Assembly: GCA_039029315.1 (NCBI GenBank)
Contig: JBCCGK010000007.1
Coordinates: 1-64,000, forward strand
Direction of reading: 5' to 3'
Source: JBCCCJ01 sp039029315
GTDB taxonomy: Bacteria; Bacteroidota; Bacteroidia; J057
Length of the DNA stretch: 64,000 nucleotides
Both the position numbers and the translations under genes were made by a program. The notes under the pieces were generated by a model, which saw nothing but the letters and a program-made list of their open reading frames with translations, made no database searches and had not been told where the DNA came from. Position 1 is the stretch's first letter; every line of letters starts with the position of its first letter. This document shows positions 28,360 to 37,987 of this stretch, in pieces.

Positions 28360-31300
28360 ATGAATGAGATGATCCTGTCAATTCAAGCTGTCTTTCAGAT
28401 ACATGCTGGTTCTACAAATCGGCCTCTCCTTCGTACTTCCCTCATTTGCCTTCTTTCCTTGCTCATATTGACTCAAAAAGGATTTGCCGAGTCCACGGAT
28501 GGATGCGAATCCAAGCGACAGGGAATCACCTTTATTTCAGACAATAATATTCCAGATGCGATTCAATCTTTCCAGCAAGCGATATCAGCCTTTTCAGAAG
28601 AGGACAATCAATTCGAAGCCCTTAATTGTTATTACTATCTGGCCTATTGTCTGGCTAGAAGCAACAAAAGAGAAGAGATATTGGCCTATGAATCCTCTTT
28701 GCAACAAATGCTTCATCACGAGTTCGACATTGGGTGGCAAATTCGGGCAGCTCTTGCACTAGCTCATTTGGAAAAGGCAAATTTAACCCTTGCCAACTAT
28801 TATTATGAACAAATCATTCAACACGCAAATTTAGATGAAAATTTTCTTGCCATTTCGGAAGCCTATCTTGGAAAAGGTAAATTGTTATTCACACAAGGAG
28901 AATATGTGAGGGCTAACGCATTATATGATGAATTCCTTCGACTATGCGAAGCGAAAATCCCAAAATCTCCTAATATCCATTATCTTACTGCTAGGGCTCA
29001 CTTACAAATTGGCTTACTAAGCCTGGAACAGAATAAGCATTCAGAAGCAGTTTCCTATTTTAAAAAGAATCTAACTCTCATTGACAACATTCCTGCAAAC
29101 AGAAAAAAAAGTACCCTTTCTCAATCCTTCAATAACATAGGCTCAGCTTTCCTTGGCCTCAAACAGCCTGACAGTGCGCTCTTTTACCTACACAAAAAAC
29201 TCAAAATAGAATCCAAAAAAAGCCTGCGAACAGGAAATACCTTCAAATTCATTGGGCTGGCTTACGCCCAGCAACAAGAATATGACAAAGCTCTGGATAC
29301 CCTCTTCTTGTGCAAAGCGGCCAGAGAGGAACGATATCCCTACAAATGCAATCTTCATCCTGAAATCCTGAATCCAATCGGTGAAGTCCACCAATCTCTT
29401 GGCAAGTGGCAAGAAGCCCTCTCTTATCATCAGCAAGCACTCATTCAGTTAATCGATACCTTCGAACAGGCAGATCCTTCTGTCCATCCTCCCTTGGCTG
29501 GCATTCAATACAAATCCCTCTTTCTTGAGACCCTTCTCCACAAAATTCAGGCGGCTCATGGATTGTATAGCCAAACAGGTCGTCAAGAAGATCTGGAATT
29601 GGGATTCCAGACCGTTCTTCTGGCAGATAAGTGGATCGATAGCCTTCGCACAAGTTACCACATGGAAGGTTCCAAGCTCTTCCTGGCCAAACGGGCGAGA
29701 GACATCTATGCCCTGGGAATGGATATGGGCTACCAATTGCTGACCGAGACGCAGGACAGTTCCTATCTGGATCGGTTGTTTTATCTATCAGAAAAGAATA
29801 AAGGATTGCTGCTGGTGGAAGCTTTCCAAAACGCGAAGGCTGAAGGACTTCAAAGCATTCCGGCCGACTCTCTGGCAAAGGAGACCGAATTGAGTCGAAA
29901 AATCACCTATCTGGAGACCAAACTACACACAGCTATCTCCAGCAACAAATCGTCAGCTGTCAAGACAAAAATTAAACAACAAGTCTTCCAGACGCGTCAA
30001 CAGCTCATTCGTCTTCAGGAATATTTTTCCGCGACCTATCCTCATTATCATTCAGTTCGATTCCAAACAGCGGTACAGACCCTGCCACAGCTTCAACAAT
30101 CGTTGAATCCAGAACAGGCGTTGATTGAATATTTTCTGACGAAAGCGCACATTTATGCCTTTTATGTAAGTCCTCAGTCCCAGGAACTCTTCAAGATCGA
30201 GCGTGAGATTGGTTTGAAAACTGCCATAGAAGATTTTCGAAAAGGGATTTTTGACTATCATACCAAATCCAGAGAAGATGAGCAGAAAACAGACTCCTTA
30301 AGACTGCTGACCAAGCATTTGTATCGACATCAAGGACATAGGTTGTTTGAATTGTTAATAGGGCAAATCCGCAAGAAACAGCAGCTCCCCAGGCGGCTGA
30401 TCATTGTGCCAGATGGCGTCCTGGGCTATGTTCCTTTTGATGCTTTACTCAGCGAGCCGGTTCAGGCATCAACCAAGTATGATCGCTATCCTTATCTGAT
30501 GAATGATCACTTGATCAGTTACAGTTATTCAGCTACACTTTTGCGCGAAATGAGAGAGCGAGAGAATCGACCAAGCAAAAAGCAGATTCTGGCTATGGGA
30601 CTCAGCTTTAAGGAGGGTGGAGTGCGCGGCTCTTTGCGCAATGCTGAGATCCTGAGAGGAGGCAGACATTTTCCCATGATTCTGAACGCAACTTCAGAGG
30701 TAGAAGGATTGAAGGATCGATTCCCTAACACCAGCAAATACCTGAACGGAGAAGCTACCAAAACGCATTTCGTCCAACTGGCCAATGCCTATCAAGTTCT
30801 TCATTTCTCCACCCATGGCATCCTGGATTCAGCCAGTGAATTCTCATTTCTTGCACTGGCAAATTCTGCCCCCCATCATACCGAAGGAAGATTGTATGTA
30901 AGAGACCTATACAATCAGCGCCTGCAAGCTGATATGGTCTTCCTGAGTGCATGTGAGACCGGCTTGGGCAAACTCTATGAAGGCGAAGGCATTATCAGTC
31001 TGGCACGCGGGTTTTCCTATGCAGGAGCCAAGAGTATCATCACCACACTATGGAGCATCAGTGATCGACATAGTACCTGGTTGGTTCTCAGGTTTTATGA
31101 ATATCTGGATCAAGGTTATGAGAAGGATGAAGCACTTTGGCTAGCCAGAAAAGACTTTATGGTATCAGAACATTTTTTGAACAATGAGGATAGACACCCC
31201 TTCTACTGGGCAGCCTTTACGCCTATTGGAGACATGTCGCCTGTCGAACTGGGAAATCCCTTACGCCAATCCCTATTCTGGATAGCTGGCTTGAGTCTGC

Positions 31301-31368
31301 TACTGTTTGGACTGTGGTTCTGGAGAAGTCAGCGCATGATTCCTCAGTCCACAGATACGCATAGTTGA
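28360..31368 (+). CDS. TPR-CHAT caspase-like protease, membrane-anchored
   Basis: A 1002-residue protein. An N-terminal hydrophobic signal lies at ~24-43 (LRTSLICLLSLLILTQKGFA); a second in-frame ATG at 28372 is possible. Multiple TPR helices occupy ~50-440 and an alpha-helical linker follows. The CHAT domain (~680-970) has both catalytic residues: His819 in HFSTHG and Cys865 in LSACETG, with VPDGVLGYVPFDALL and GAKSIITTLWSISD also typical. A C-terminal TM segment (LFWIAGLSLLLFGLWFW) and a basic tail complete it. CHAT domains are caspase/separase-clan cysteine proteases, and TPRs often sense the trigger. Here the protease would face the periplasm if the signal is used. The neighbouring subtilase and stalk protein are candidate partners or substrates; this is inference. 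Confidence 0.88.
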   Translation: MNEMILSIQAVFQIHAGSTNRPLLRTSLICLLSLLILTQKGFAESTDGCESKRQGITFISDNNIPDAIQSFQQAISAFSEEDNQFEALNCYYYLAYCLARSNKREEILAYESSLQQMLHHEFDIGWQIRAALALAHLEKANLTLANYYYEQIIQHANLDENFLAISEAYLGKGKLLFTQGEYVRANALYDEFLRLCEAKIPKSPNIHYLTARAHLQIGLLSLEQNKHSEAVSYFKKNLTLIDNIPANRKKSTLSQSFNNIGSAFLGLKQPDSALFYLHKKLKIESKKSLRTGNTFKFIGLAYAQQQEYDKALDTLFLCKAAREERYPYKCNLHPEILNPIGEVHQSLGKWQEALSYHQQALIQLIDTFEQADPSVHPPLAGIQYKSLFLETLLHKIQAAHGLYSQTGRQEDLELGFQTVLLADKWIDSLRTSYHMEGSKLFLAKRARDIYALGMDMGYQLLTETQDSSYLDRLFYLSEKNKGLLLVEAFQNAKAEGLQSIPADSLAKETELSRKITYLETKLHTAISSNKSSAVKTKIKQQVFQTRQQLIRLQEYFSATYPHYHSVRFQTAVQTLPQLQQSLNPEQALIEYFLTKAHIYAFYVSPQSQELFKIEREIGLKTAIEDFRKGIFDYHTKSREDEQKTDSLRLLTKHLYRHQGHRLFELLIGQIRKKQQLPRRLIIVPDGVLGYVPFDALLSEPVQASTKYDRYPYLMNDHLISYSYSATLLREMRERENRPSKKQILAMGLSFKEGGVRGSLRNAEILRGGRHFPMILNATSEVEGLKDRFPNTSKYLNGEATKTHFVQLANAYQVLHFSTHGILDSASEFSFLALANSAPHHTEGRLYVRDLYNQRLQADMVFLSACETGLGKLYEGEGIISLARGFSYAGAKSIITTLWSISDRHSTWLVLRFYEYLDQGYEKDEALWLARKDFMVSEHFLNNEDRHPFYWAAFTPIGDMSPVELGNPLRQSLFWIAGLSLLLFGLWFWRSQRMIPQSTDTHS

Positions 31369-31390
31369 CGCCCGGACCGTCCTAGTCCAT

Positions 31391-32251
31391 TTATTCCATT
31401 CGGCCAGCCCAATTGATGGCATTCTGCAACAATTGCTGATAGACATCTGTCTGAAAGGTTGATCCATAATGTCCCATGGCAGAATAGAGCATTCTTCCTT
31501 GTCCAATCTCCTTGTACCAGACGATGGGATGATCTGCGCCCATGCCGAAGTCCTTGCCCGATTCCAACAAGGGAATATTGCCATTGAAATCAATCTCCGC
31601 TTCATCCAGGGTATAGAGGACATTCCAGCCTCTGTCTCGTGGGCTTCCCAGAAAGACATACCATTCATCTTGTGTGGTCCAGGTCTGCGGGAGTCCTTGA
31701 GATAATTGGAGATGTGCACTATCGATCTCCAGATGAATCGTGCCATCGGGCGTGTGGGGATTCATTGTATGGTGAGAAAAGCTTGTTCCGATGAAATCTG
31801 AATAGTACCAATCCCATTTGTGAGAGAAATCTCCAGTGGCATGGCACCCAACAAATCCTCCCCCCTGTTGAATATATTCCTTGAACGCGACTCTTTGCTC
31901 ATCTGTTAGCACCCTGCCGCTGACGTTGTTCCACACAATCACATCAAATTGGCTTAATTGGGCCGGATTGTGTACCGCACCATTGTCGGTAATGAAAATC
32001 GACCATCCATTTTTGCTTGCCAGTTGTTCATATATCGGCAGGGAGGATTCGATCGCTTCTCCATGTCTGAACGCGTTAGTTTTAGAGAAAACCAGAATCG
32101 CTTTTTCTCCCAATTGAGGAAGTTGGGGCTGCTCCGTTTCGAATCGCTCTACCCCGTTTTTCACTCTGTTAATAAATATTCCCATCGCTATCGCACCGAT
32201 AATGATCAGGCCAAGGAGGGATAAGCCGATAATTTTTAATGCTTTTTTCAT
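31391..32251 (-). CDS. ThuA-like domain protein with N-terminal anchor
   Basis: A 286-residue ThuA (class I glutamine amidotransferase-like fold) protein. The start is at Met of MKKALKIIGLSLLGLIIIGA, giving a TM anchor at ~6-28. Motifs seen in the family are ILVFSKTNAFRHGEAIESS, FDVIVWNNVSG, the GGGFVGCHATGDF segment, SHHTMNPHTPDG and the C-terminal MGHYGSTFQTDVY. ThuA proteins are tied to trehalose/sugar metabolism and, in Bacteroidota and Planctomycetes, often sit near carbohydrate or c-type cytochrome genes; exact activity is unknown. It is convergent with the CHAT gene (22 bp between stops) and divergent from the hotdog protein (82 bp). Confidence 0.85.
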   Translation of the reverse strand: MKKALKIIGLSLLGLIIIGAIAMGIFINRVKNGVERFETEQPQLPQLGEKAILVFSKTNAFRHGEAIESSLPIYEQLASKNGWSIFITDNGAVHNPAQLSQFDVIVWNNVSGRVLTDEQRVAFKEYIQQGGGFVGCHATGDFSHKWDWYYSDFIGTSFSHHTMNPHTPDGTIHLEIDSAHLQLSQGLPQTWTTQDEWYVFLGSPRDRGWNVLYTLDEAEIDFNGNIPLLESGKDFGMGADHPIVWYKEIGQGRMLYSAMGHYGSTFQTDVYQQLLQNAINWAGRME

Positions 32252-32333
32252 AACAACTCCCAAGTAAATTCAAAAACAACAGAATCAAAAAAAACTCCTA
32301 ACTTTCCCTCTTCAAACACTTCAAAATAAACAT

Positions 32334-33065
32334 ATGCTCCAGCTTGATCCTGCGTTTACAATTGGCTCTCGTTTCAATGGCCCTCCCAATTCTGGAAATG
32401 GGGGCTATGTCAGTGGACGATTGGCCAAGTTTGTTGAAGGAACGGCTCAGGTTACCCTCCGCATGCCCCCTCCTTTGGATCTGGGAATGAAAGTCATGAC
32501 AGGAGAAGCAAGCAGTGTGCAGCTTCTGCATCAGGGAAATCTGGTTGCAGAAGCCAAAAACGCTACGCTTGACCTGGCTGTTCCAGCCCCTCCAAGTCTG
32601 CAGGAGGCAACCATTGCTTCAAAGTCCTATGCAGGCTTCGATTCCCATCTGTATCCTTCCTGCTTTGTCTGTGGACCGGACCGCCCCAATCATGATGGCA
32701 TGGGGATCTTTGCAGGTCCATTACCGGGGAGAGAAACAAGCACGGTCGCAGCTCCCTGGCGTCCACAAGCTGAGTTCGGGAATGATGATGGTCTGGTCTC
32801 AACGGAATACATTTGGGGAGCTTTGGATTGTCCTGGTGCCTATTCATTGCCTATTGGTCATGAGAATGCCAGCGTGATCCTCCTGGGCAGGTTGACAGCC
32901 GAACTCATCAAGCCAGTGTATGCAGGAGAATCATATCGGGTCATGGGATGGTTCATCGAGCGAGACGGCCGAAAACTCTATACTGGCACCGCCATCTTCA
33001 ATGAGGCTGGCGAAGTCTGTGGCAAAGCAAAAGGCATCTGGATTGAGCTGAAACCAAAGGGATAA
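32334..33065 (+). CDS. Hotdog-fold (thioesterase-like) protein
   Basis: A 243-residue cytoplasmic protein. It appears to contain two hotdog-like halves: the first (~1-90) with FNGPPNSGNGGYVSGRLA, the second (~110-243) with PSCFVCGP, WGALDCPGAYS, LLGRLTAELIKPVYAGESYRVMGW and a C-terminal KAKGIWIEL strand. This pattern is that of acyl-CoA thioesterase-like hotdog proteins; the substrate is unknown. No signal peptide. It precedes the sulfatase gene by 63 bp on the same strand. Confidence 0.65.
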   Translation: MLQLDPAFTIGSRFNGPPNSGNGGYVSGRLAKFVEGTAQVTLRMPPPLDLGMKVMTGEASSVQLLHQGNLVAEAKNATLDLAVPAPPSLQEATIASKSYAGFDSHLYPSCFVCGPDRPNHDGMGIFAGPLPGRETSTVAAPWRPQAEFGNDDGLVSTEYIWGALDCPGAYSLPIGHENASVILLGRLTAELIKPVYAGESYRVMGWFIERDGRKLYTGTAIFNEAGEVCGKAKGIWIELKPKG

Positions 33066-33128
33066 GGCCATGAAGAAGATTGTCCTGCTTTCTTTTTTCC
33101 AAGCAATCAAGTCAATTCCTCATATACA

Positions 33129-34565
33129 ATGAAATTCCTGAACTCACTATTTTTTCTCCCAGTATTATTCATCGCTTGTACACCTGCTGAGGAAGCGCCA
33201 GCGAATGACTCCCCTTCTTTGCCCAACATTATTTTCATTCTGGCAGATGATTTAGGCTATGGTGATTTGAGCTCCTTTGGTCAAACCAACTTCCAAACGC
33301 CCAATCTGGATCGAATGGCTGCTGAAGGCATGAAACTTCTTCAACATTATTCAGGGAGTACTGTTTGTGCCCCCTCCCGCTCTGCGCTTATGACAGGGCT
33401 GCATACCGGACACACCTTTGTTCGAGGAAACAAGGAGGTCAGGCCTGAAGGACAATATCCCTTACCTGATTCTATTTTTACGCTGCCAGAATTGTTGAAA
33501 CAACAAGGCTACGTGACAGCTGCTTTTGGCAAATGGGGTCTGGGATTTCCTGGCTCAGAAGGCGACCCAAATAATCAAGGGTTTGATCAATTTGTTGGCT
33601 ATAACTGCCAACGCCTGGCCCACCATTATTATCCACGATATCTATGGGACAATCAGGAGAAAGTCATCTTTGAGGAGAATCAGGGATTTGACAAAGGGAA
33701 CTTTGTTCCCAATTATATTCAGGAACGCAGCCTTGCCTTCATGGAGGCGCATCAAGACGAGCCTTTTTTTCTGTTTGTTCCGACTCCTATTCCACATGCA
33801 GAATTGATTGCACCGGATTCAATCATGGATAAATATCGGGGAAAATATCTGCCTGAGCATGTCTATGAAGGCTATGATGAAGGGGAAAAATACAGAAATG
33901 GTCCTTACGAATCTCAGCAAGAAAGTCATGCAGCCTTTGTGGCCATGATTGAGATTCTGGATCGTCATGTGGGCCAAATCATGGACAAAGTAACAGAACT
34001 GGGCATAGAGGACAATACCCTCATCATTTTCAGCTCTGACAACGGCCCTCATCTCGAAGGGGGGGCGGACCCGGATTACTTCGACAGCAATGGCCCGCTC
34101 AAAGGCTATAAGCGAGACCTATATGAAGGCGGAATCAGAGTACCAACCATTGCCAGATGGCCAGGCAAAATCAAAGCTGGCAGCAGCAGCAATCACATCT
34201 CTGCCTTTTGGGACTTGATGCCAACACTGGCCGAACTCATTGGTGCCAAAGTGCCTGAGGGCCTTGACGGAATTTCTTTCCTCCCCACCCTGCTAGGAGA
34301 AGGACAACAACAAGTGCATCCATATCTCTATTGGGAATTCCATGAAAGAGGTGGCCGTATCGCTATTCGAAAAGGCGACTGGAAGGCTGTAAAATACAAT
34401 CACCTCAAAGAACCAGAGGCCCCCTTTGAGTTATACAATTTGGCAGAAGACATTGGAGAAACCAATAATCTTGCACCTATGCACCCTGATATCATGGAGG
34501 AGATGAACACTATCCTGAAGGGAGCCAGAACAGAATCTGAGGTATTTCGCTTTGGGGCGAGATAA
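33129..34565 (+). CDS. Type I sulfatase lipoprotein
   Basis: A 478-residue arylsulfatase-like enzyme with a lipoprotein signal (MKFLNSLFFLPVLFIAC). The formylglycine-forming site is Cys80 in VCAPSRSALMTG, the classic C-x-P-S-R signature. Metal ligands are in LADDLGYGD near the N-terminus and in FSSDNGPH later; the conserved His and Lys occur in PTPIPHAEL and FGKWGLG. It hydrolyses sulfate esters after conversion of the Cys to formylglycine by a maturation enzyme not encoded in this window. The natural substrate (sulfated glycan or small molecule) cannot be assigned. Confidence 0.92.
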   Translation: MKFLNSLFFLPVLFIACTPAEEAPANDSPSLPNIIFILADDLGYGDLSSFGQTNFQTPNLDRMAAEGMKLLQHYSGSTVCAPSRSALMTGLHTGHTFVRGNKEVRPEGQYPLPDSIFTLPELLKQQGYVTAAFGKWGLGFPGSEGDPNNQGFDQFVGYNCQRLAHHYYPRYLWDNQEKVIFEENQGFDKGNFVPNYIQERSLAFMEAHQDEPFFLFVPTPIPHAELIAPDSIMDKYRGKYLPEHVYEGYDEGEKYRNGPYESQQESHAAFVAMIEILDRHVGQIMDKVTELGIEDNTLIIFSSDNGPHLEGGADPDYFDSNGPLKGYKRDLYEGGIRVPTIARWPGKIKAGSSSNHISAFWDLMPTLAELIGAKVPEGLDGISFLPTLLGEGQQQVHPYLYWEFHERGGRIAIRKGDWKAVKYNHLKEPEAPFELYNLAEDIGETNNLAPMHPDIMEEMNTILKGARTESEVFRFGAR

Positions 34566-34653
34566 CAAGAGGCAGGTCACTGATCTTCAAACACATTTTG
34601 GCACATTTGGACACATGGGTGAATCGAATCTATATTGAAGAAATGTTGAATCC

Positions 34654-36240
34654 ATGATTTCCTATATTCTTTTTCGATCCTCCAGATTAGGTCTGTCCTT
34701 GTGTGTGTTGTATGTGCTCAGTATGACCGCCTGTCAGCAAGATCACCGGATTCATTCGGAGGCTCTTCAGCTCCAGCAAGGATTGATTGAAGGTAGCACG
34801 CAGGATGGAGTACATATCTTCAAGGGCATTCCTTTTGCAGCTCCCCCCATTGGAGAGTTGAGGTGGAAGGCTCCGCAGGCAGCAGAACATTGGACAGGAA
34901 CGCGGATTTGTACTGAATTCGCTGCCAGCCCGATGCAAAATGAACCCAGGCCTTTCATGATGTGGTCGGAAGAATTCATGTCCCCTCCTGGAAATCTCAG
35001 TGAAGATTGTCTCTATCTGAACGTCTGGTCTGCCGCCTCGTCTTCTCAGGAAAAACGACCCGTATTTGTCTGGATTTATGGGGGCGGATTTGTCAGCGGC
35101 TCTGGTGCATGTCCGATCTACGATGGGATCGCCATGGCCCAAGAGGGAGTTGTGTATGTGACGTTCAATTATCGAGTGGGGGTATTTGGCTTTTTGGCTC
35201 ATCCAGAATTAAGTCAGGAAGCTGCCTATGGAAGTTCTGGAAATTATGCTATCCTGGATCAAATCGCTGCTCTCACATGGATACAAGAAAATATTTCTGT
35301 CTTTGGCGGAGATCCCAATCAAGTCACCATTGCAGGTCAGTCAGCAGGGGCCTTTAGTGTCAATGCGCTCATTGCCTCGCCACTTGCTGTGGGTTTGTTC
35401 CAGCGTACCATTGTCCAAAGTGGTGGGCTGATGAAGACCAATTGGACTCAAACACTTGCAGAAGCAGAAAAAGAAGGACAAGCCTTTCTGGATTCAACAG
35501 GCTTACACACCATCCAGGAACTTCGTGGCAAATCTACAGAAGAGATCCATCAATTTGGAAGTCAATACCTGAACATAGGAATTGTGCTAGATGACCATGC
35601 CTTACCTACAGATGTTCTGGCCCATATACAGCAAGGAAAACACAATGATGTCCCTATTTTGACAGGTTGGGTCAAAAAAGATGGTTCCCTGGCCAAGCCC
35701 TTTGAGAATAGCGAAGCTTATCGCTTATATCTTCAGCGCAAGTTTGGAGCACAAGCCTTTCAAGCATTGAGCCTTTTTCCAGAAGGTGCCACATATATGT
35801 TTGGTAAATATGAAAAACTCTTTCTGTGCAATTTTGCGGTTCTTCAATCCCATCTGCTGGCCAAGCACACACAACATCACAGCTATGTATATGAATTCCA
35901 ATTTGTTCCGACGGATAAACCAGACTTTCCCAACTATGGGGCGTTTCACTCTGCGGAAGTGCCTTTTGCCCTTCATACACTGGATCATTGGAATCGTCCC
36001 TGGCAGGAGAGAGACAGAAAGATGGAAACTCTCATGTCCACATACTGGGTAAATTTTGCCAAATCAGGAAACCCAAACGGAGATCAACTTCCTACTTGGG
36101 AGGCCTATGATGCTGAAATTGGAAACATATTACTTCTCAATGATACAAGCATCATGGAGGACAAGATGTACCAAACTGAGATAGCGTTTCTATCTCAGTT
36201 TCTTACTGATGATCATGGTCCTGTTGGCTATATTGAGTAA
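34654..36240 (+). CDS. Type B carboxylesterase lipoprotein
   Basis: A 528-residue carboxylesterase/lipase (cholinesterase-type) with signal MISYILFRSSRLGLSLCVLY and lipobox SMTAC. Family landmarks are GIPFAAPPIGELRW, EDCLYLNVW, VWIYGGGFVSGSG (oxyanion hole), Ser230 in GQSAGAFS, and the catalytic His in YGAFHSAEVPF. The usual acid in the middle third is less certain (ILTGWVKKDGS region). Its 3' end overlaps the convergent gatA by 51 bp. Confidence 0.9.
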   Translation: MISYILFRSSRLGLSLCVLYVLSMTACQQDHRIHSEALQLQQGLIEGSTQDGVHIFKGIPFAAPPIGELRWKAPQAAEHWTGTRICTEFAASPMQNEPRPFMMWSEEFMSPPGNLSEDCLYLNVWSAASSSQEKRPVFVWIYGGGFVSGSGACPIYDGIAMAQEGVVYVTFNYRVGVFGFLAHPELSQEAAYGSSGNYAILDQIAALTWIQENISVFGGDPNQVTIAGQSAGAFSVNALIASPLAVGLFQRTIVQSGGLMKTNWTQTLAEAEKEGQAFLDSTGLHTIQELRGKSTEEIHQFGSQYLNIGIVLDDHALPTDVLAHIQQGKHNDVPILTGWVKKDGSLAKPFENSEAYRLYLQRKFGAQAFQALSLFPEGATYMFGKYEKLFLCNFAVLQSHLLAKHTQHHSYVYEFQFVPTDKPDFPNYGAFHSAEVPFALHTLDHWNRPWQERDRKMETLMSTYWVNFAKSGNPNGDQLPTWEAYDAEIGNILLLNDTSIMEDKMYQTEIAFLSQFLTDDHGPVGYIE

Positions 36241-37629
36241 TTTTTTTTCTGAAAACGATGGCCCCATCAGTTGTACGCCAATGGGGAGTCCATTGGAATG
36301 CTGGCCTATGGGCAAGGAGATAGCAGGTACGCCAGCCAGATTGGCATGAACAGTAAAGATATCGCTTAGAAACATTTCAACAGGATCGTCTGTTTTTTCT
36401 CCTTGTTTGAAAGGTGTGGAAGGAGTTGTTGGACTTAACAGAAAATCACAGCCCTCAAATAACTTCTCTGTTTGCTGTTTGATCAACCGTCTCACCTTCA
36501 TCGCTTGTGTATAGTAGGCATCATAATAGCCCGCAGACAGAACAAATGTTCCTAGCATAATTCTGCGCTTGACTTCTGCCCCAAAGCCTTCTGTTCTGGA
36601 CAGCCGATAGACTTCTTCCAGGCTATTGGCTTCCTGGCTACGATGTCCGTAGCGAATTCCGTCGAACCTGGATAAATTGGAAGAAGCTTCTGCCGTTGTC
36701 AACACATAATAACAGGGGACGACATACTCCAATAACGGAAAACTCACAGCTTTGAGTTCATGGCCAGCAGCACGCAGTTGCTCAATCAAAGTCAAGGTTC
36801 TGGATTTGATTTCCGGGTCCAAACCGGGGCTTTCCAGCGCTTCCCTGAGGTAACCAATGGTGTAAGTTTGTCCATTCTCAACACCATTTGGCACATATTC
36901 ATCGAGGGGATGAGAAGAAGCAGTATTGTCCTGTCCATCTGGGCCAGCAATCACATCCAGAATTCTGGCGGCATCTTCTACAGAGCGGGTAATAGGTCCG
37001 ACAACATCAAATGAGGACGCATACGCAATCAATCCCCAACGAGAGACACGGCCATAGGTTGGTTTTAATCCGACGAGATCGCAAAAAGCAGCTGGTTGTC
37101 GGATGGATCCTCCGGTATCAGAAGCAAGGGAGGCATGGCAAAGTCCAGCTTTGACAGCAGAGGCTGATCCTCCCGATGACCCTCCAGGTACTTTATCCGT
37201 TTGAATGGGATTCTGCACAGGTCCATACACAGAATTTTCATTGGAAGATCCCATCGCAAACTCATCGCATCCTTGCCGACCGATAATAATCACATCTTCG
37301 TCCAGAAGTCGCTGGACAGAGGTTGCTGTGAACTGTGATTCAAAGCCTTCAAGAATTCGGGAAGAGGCAGTCAAACCATGCCCGCGATAACAGAACAAAT
37401 CTTTGATTCCCATCACTAGCCCTGCCAATTTACCAGCTGTTCCTTCTTTCAGTTTCTGATCAATCCTTTGGGCAGCGGCTCGGGCTTCCTCCTTATACAC
37501 TTCCACGAATGCGTTCAGGGAAGCATGCCTCTCAATTTGGCCTAAAAACGAATCAACCAGATCGGTGCAAGTCACCGATCCGGTTGTAAGATCTCGCTGT
37601 ATATCAGCGAGGGTTTCATATTGTTTCAC
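36190..37629 (-). CDS. gatA: Aspartyl/glutamyl-tRNA(Asn/Gln) amidotransferase subunit A
   Basis: A 479-residue amidase-signature protein. A GTG start at 37629 is used, as no ATG is available near the N-terminus. The Ser-cisSer-Lys triad region is visible: Lys in GIKDLFCYRG, and GGSSGGSASAVKAGL followed by SDTGGSIRQPAAFCD and GLKPTYGRVSR. Together with GatB and GatC it transamidates mischarged Glu-tRNA(Gln) or Asp-tRNA(Asn); neither gatB nor gatC is here, which is normal for Bacteroidota. It follows tatA by 18 bp, as one operon. The C-terminal 17 codons overlap the convergent esterase gene. Confidence 0.95.
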   Translation of the reverse strand: MKQYETLADIQRDLTTGSVTCTDLVDSFLGQIERHASLNAFVEVYKEEARAAAQRIDQKLKEGTAGKLAGLVMGIKDLFCYRGHGLTASSRILEGFESQFTATSVQRLLDEDVIIIGRQGCDEFAMGSSNENSVYGPVQNPIQTDKVPGGSSGGSASAVKAGLCHASLASDTGGSIRQPAAFCDLVGLKPTYGRVSRWGLIAYASSFDVVGPITRSVEDAARILDVIAGPDGQDNTASSHPLDEYVPNGVENGQTYTIGYLREALESPGLDPEIKSRTLTLIEQLRAAGHELKAVSFPLLEYVVPCYYVLTTAEASSNLSRFDGIRYGHRSQEANSLEEVYRLSRTEGFGAEVKRRIMLGTFVLSAGYYDAYYTQAMKVRRLIKQQTEKLFEGCDFLLSPTTPSTPFKQGEKTDDPVEMFLSDIFTVHANLAGVPAISLPIGQHSNGLPIGVQLMGPSFSEKKLLNIANRTMIISKKLR

Positions 37630-37647
37630 AATTCTTCAGCAAGTCAA

Positions 37648-37872
37648 TTAGTCAACCTTACCAGAATCCTCGACATCGATGGCTTTCGCCTGTGTCTCGA
37701 TTTCTCTTTTGATTTCACGCGAGGCATCCTTGAATTCTCGGATTCCTTTTCCTAGGCCACGAGCCAATTCGGGGATTTTCTTCGCTCCAAAGAGAAGAAG
37801 AACTACAACCAGGACGATCAGAACTTCCTGACCACCTAGACCAAATATGAACGGAAGATTTGTCAGTAACAT
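37648..37872 (-). CDS. tatA: Twin-arginine translocase TatA/E-type subunit
   Basis: A 74-residue protein. The ATG ending at 37872 is chosen because TatA proteins start directly before the TM helix; the longer frame would add ~32 residues without homology. One TM helix (~14-30, GGQEVLIVLVVVLLLFG), the hinge FGAKKIPELARGLGKGIREFK and a charged amphipathic tail are classic TatA. It forms the Tat pore for folded proteins, such as the DUF1552 protein with an SRRRMLKGLG motif in this window. tatC is not seen here. First gene of the tatA-gatA unit. Confidence 0.93.
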   Translation of the reverse strand: MLLTNLPFIFGLGGQEVLIVLVVVLLLFGAKKIPELARGLGKGIREFKDASREIKREIETQAKAIDVEDSGKVD

Positions 37873-37897
37873 ATTTTCAATCTTATCAGTTTCTCTA

Positions 37898-37905
37898 CAA
37901 AGATA
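37898..37905 (-). promoter_or_regulatory. -7 promoter element of tatA-gatA
   Basis: On the minus strand the bases read tatctttg, an exact TAnnTTTG match, 25 bases before the tatA ATG. The -33 region is not obvious. Confidence 0.5.
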
Positions 37906-37987
37906 ACAGATTTCCTGACTAGAAAAAGATGTCTTTGGCGCATTTTTATCAAATTCTTCCAAGTTCACTCAAATATCGACAAACAAA

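Noticed and set aside
29441..29878. A 145-codon minus-strand frame within the TPR-CHAT gene
   Set aside because: Covered by a continuous gene whose domains run through this segment.
34687..35202. A 171-codon minus-strand frame inside the carboxylesterase gene
   Set aside because: Fully covered by a gene with intact family motifs and catalytic Ser and His.
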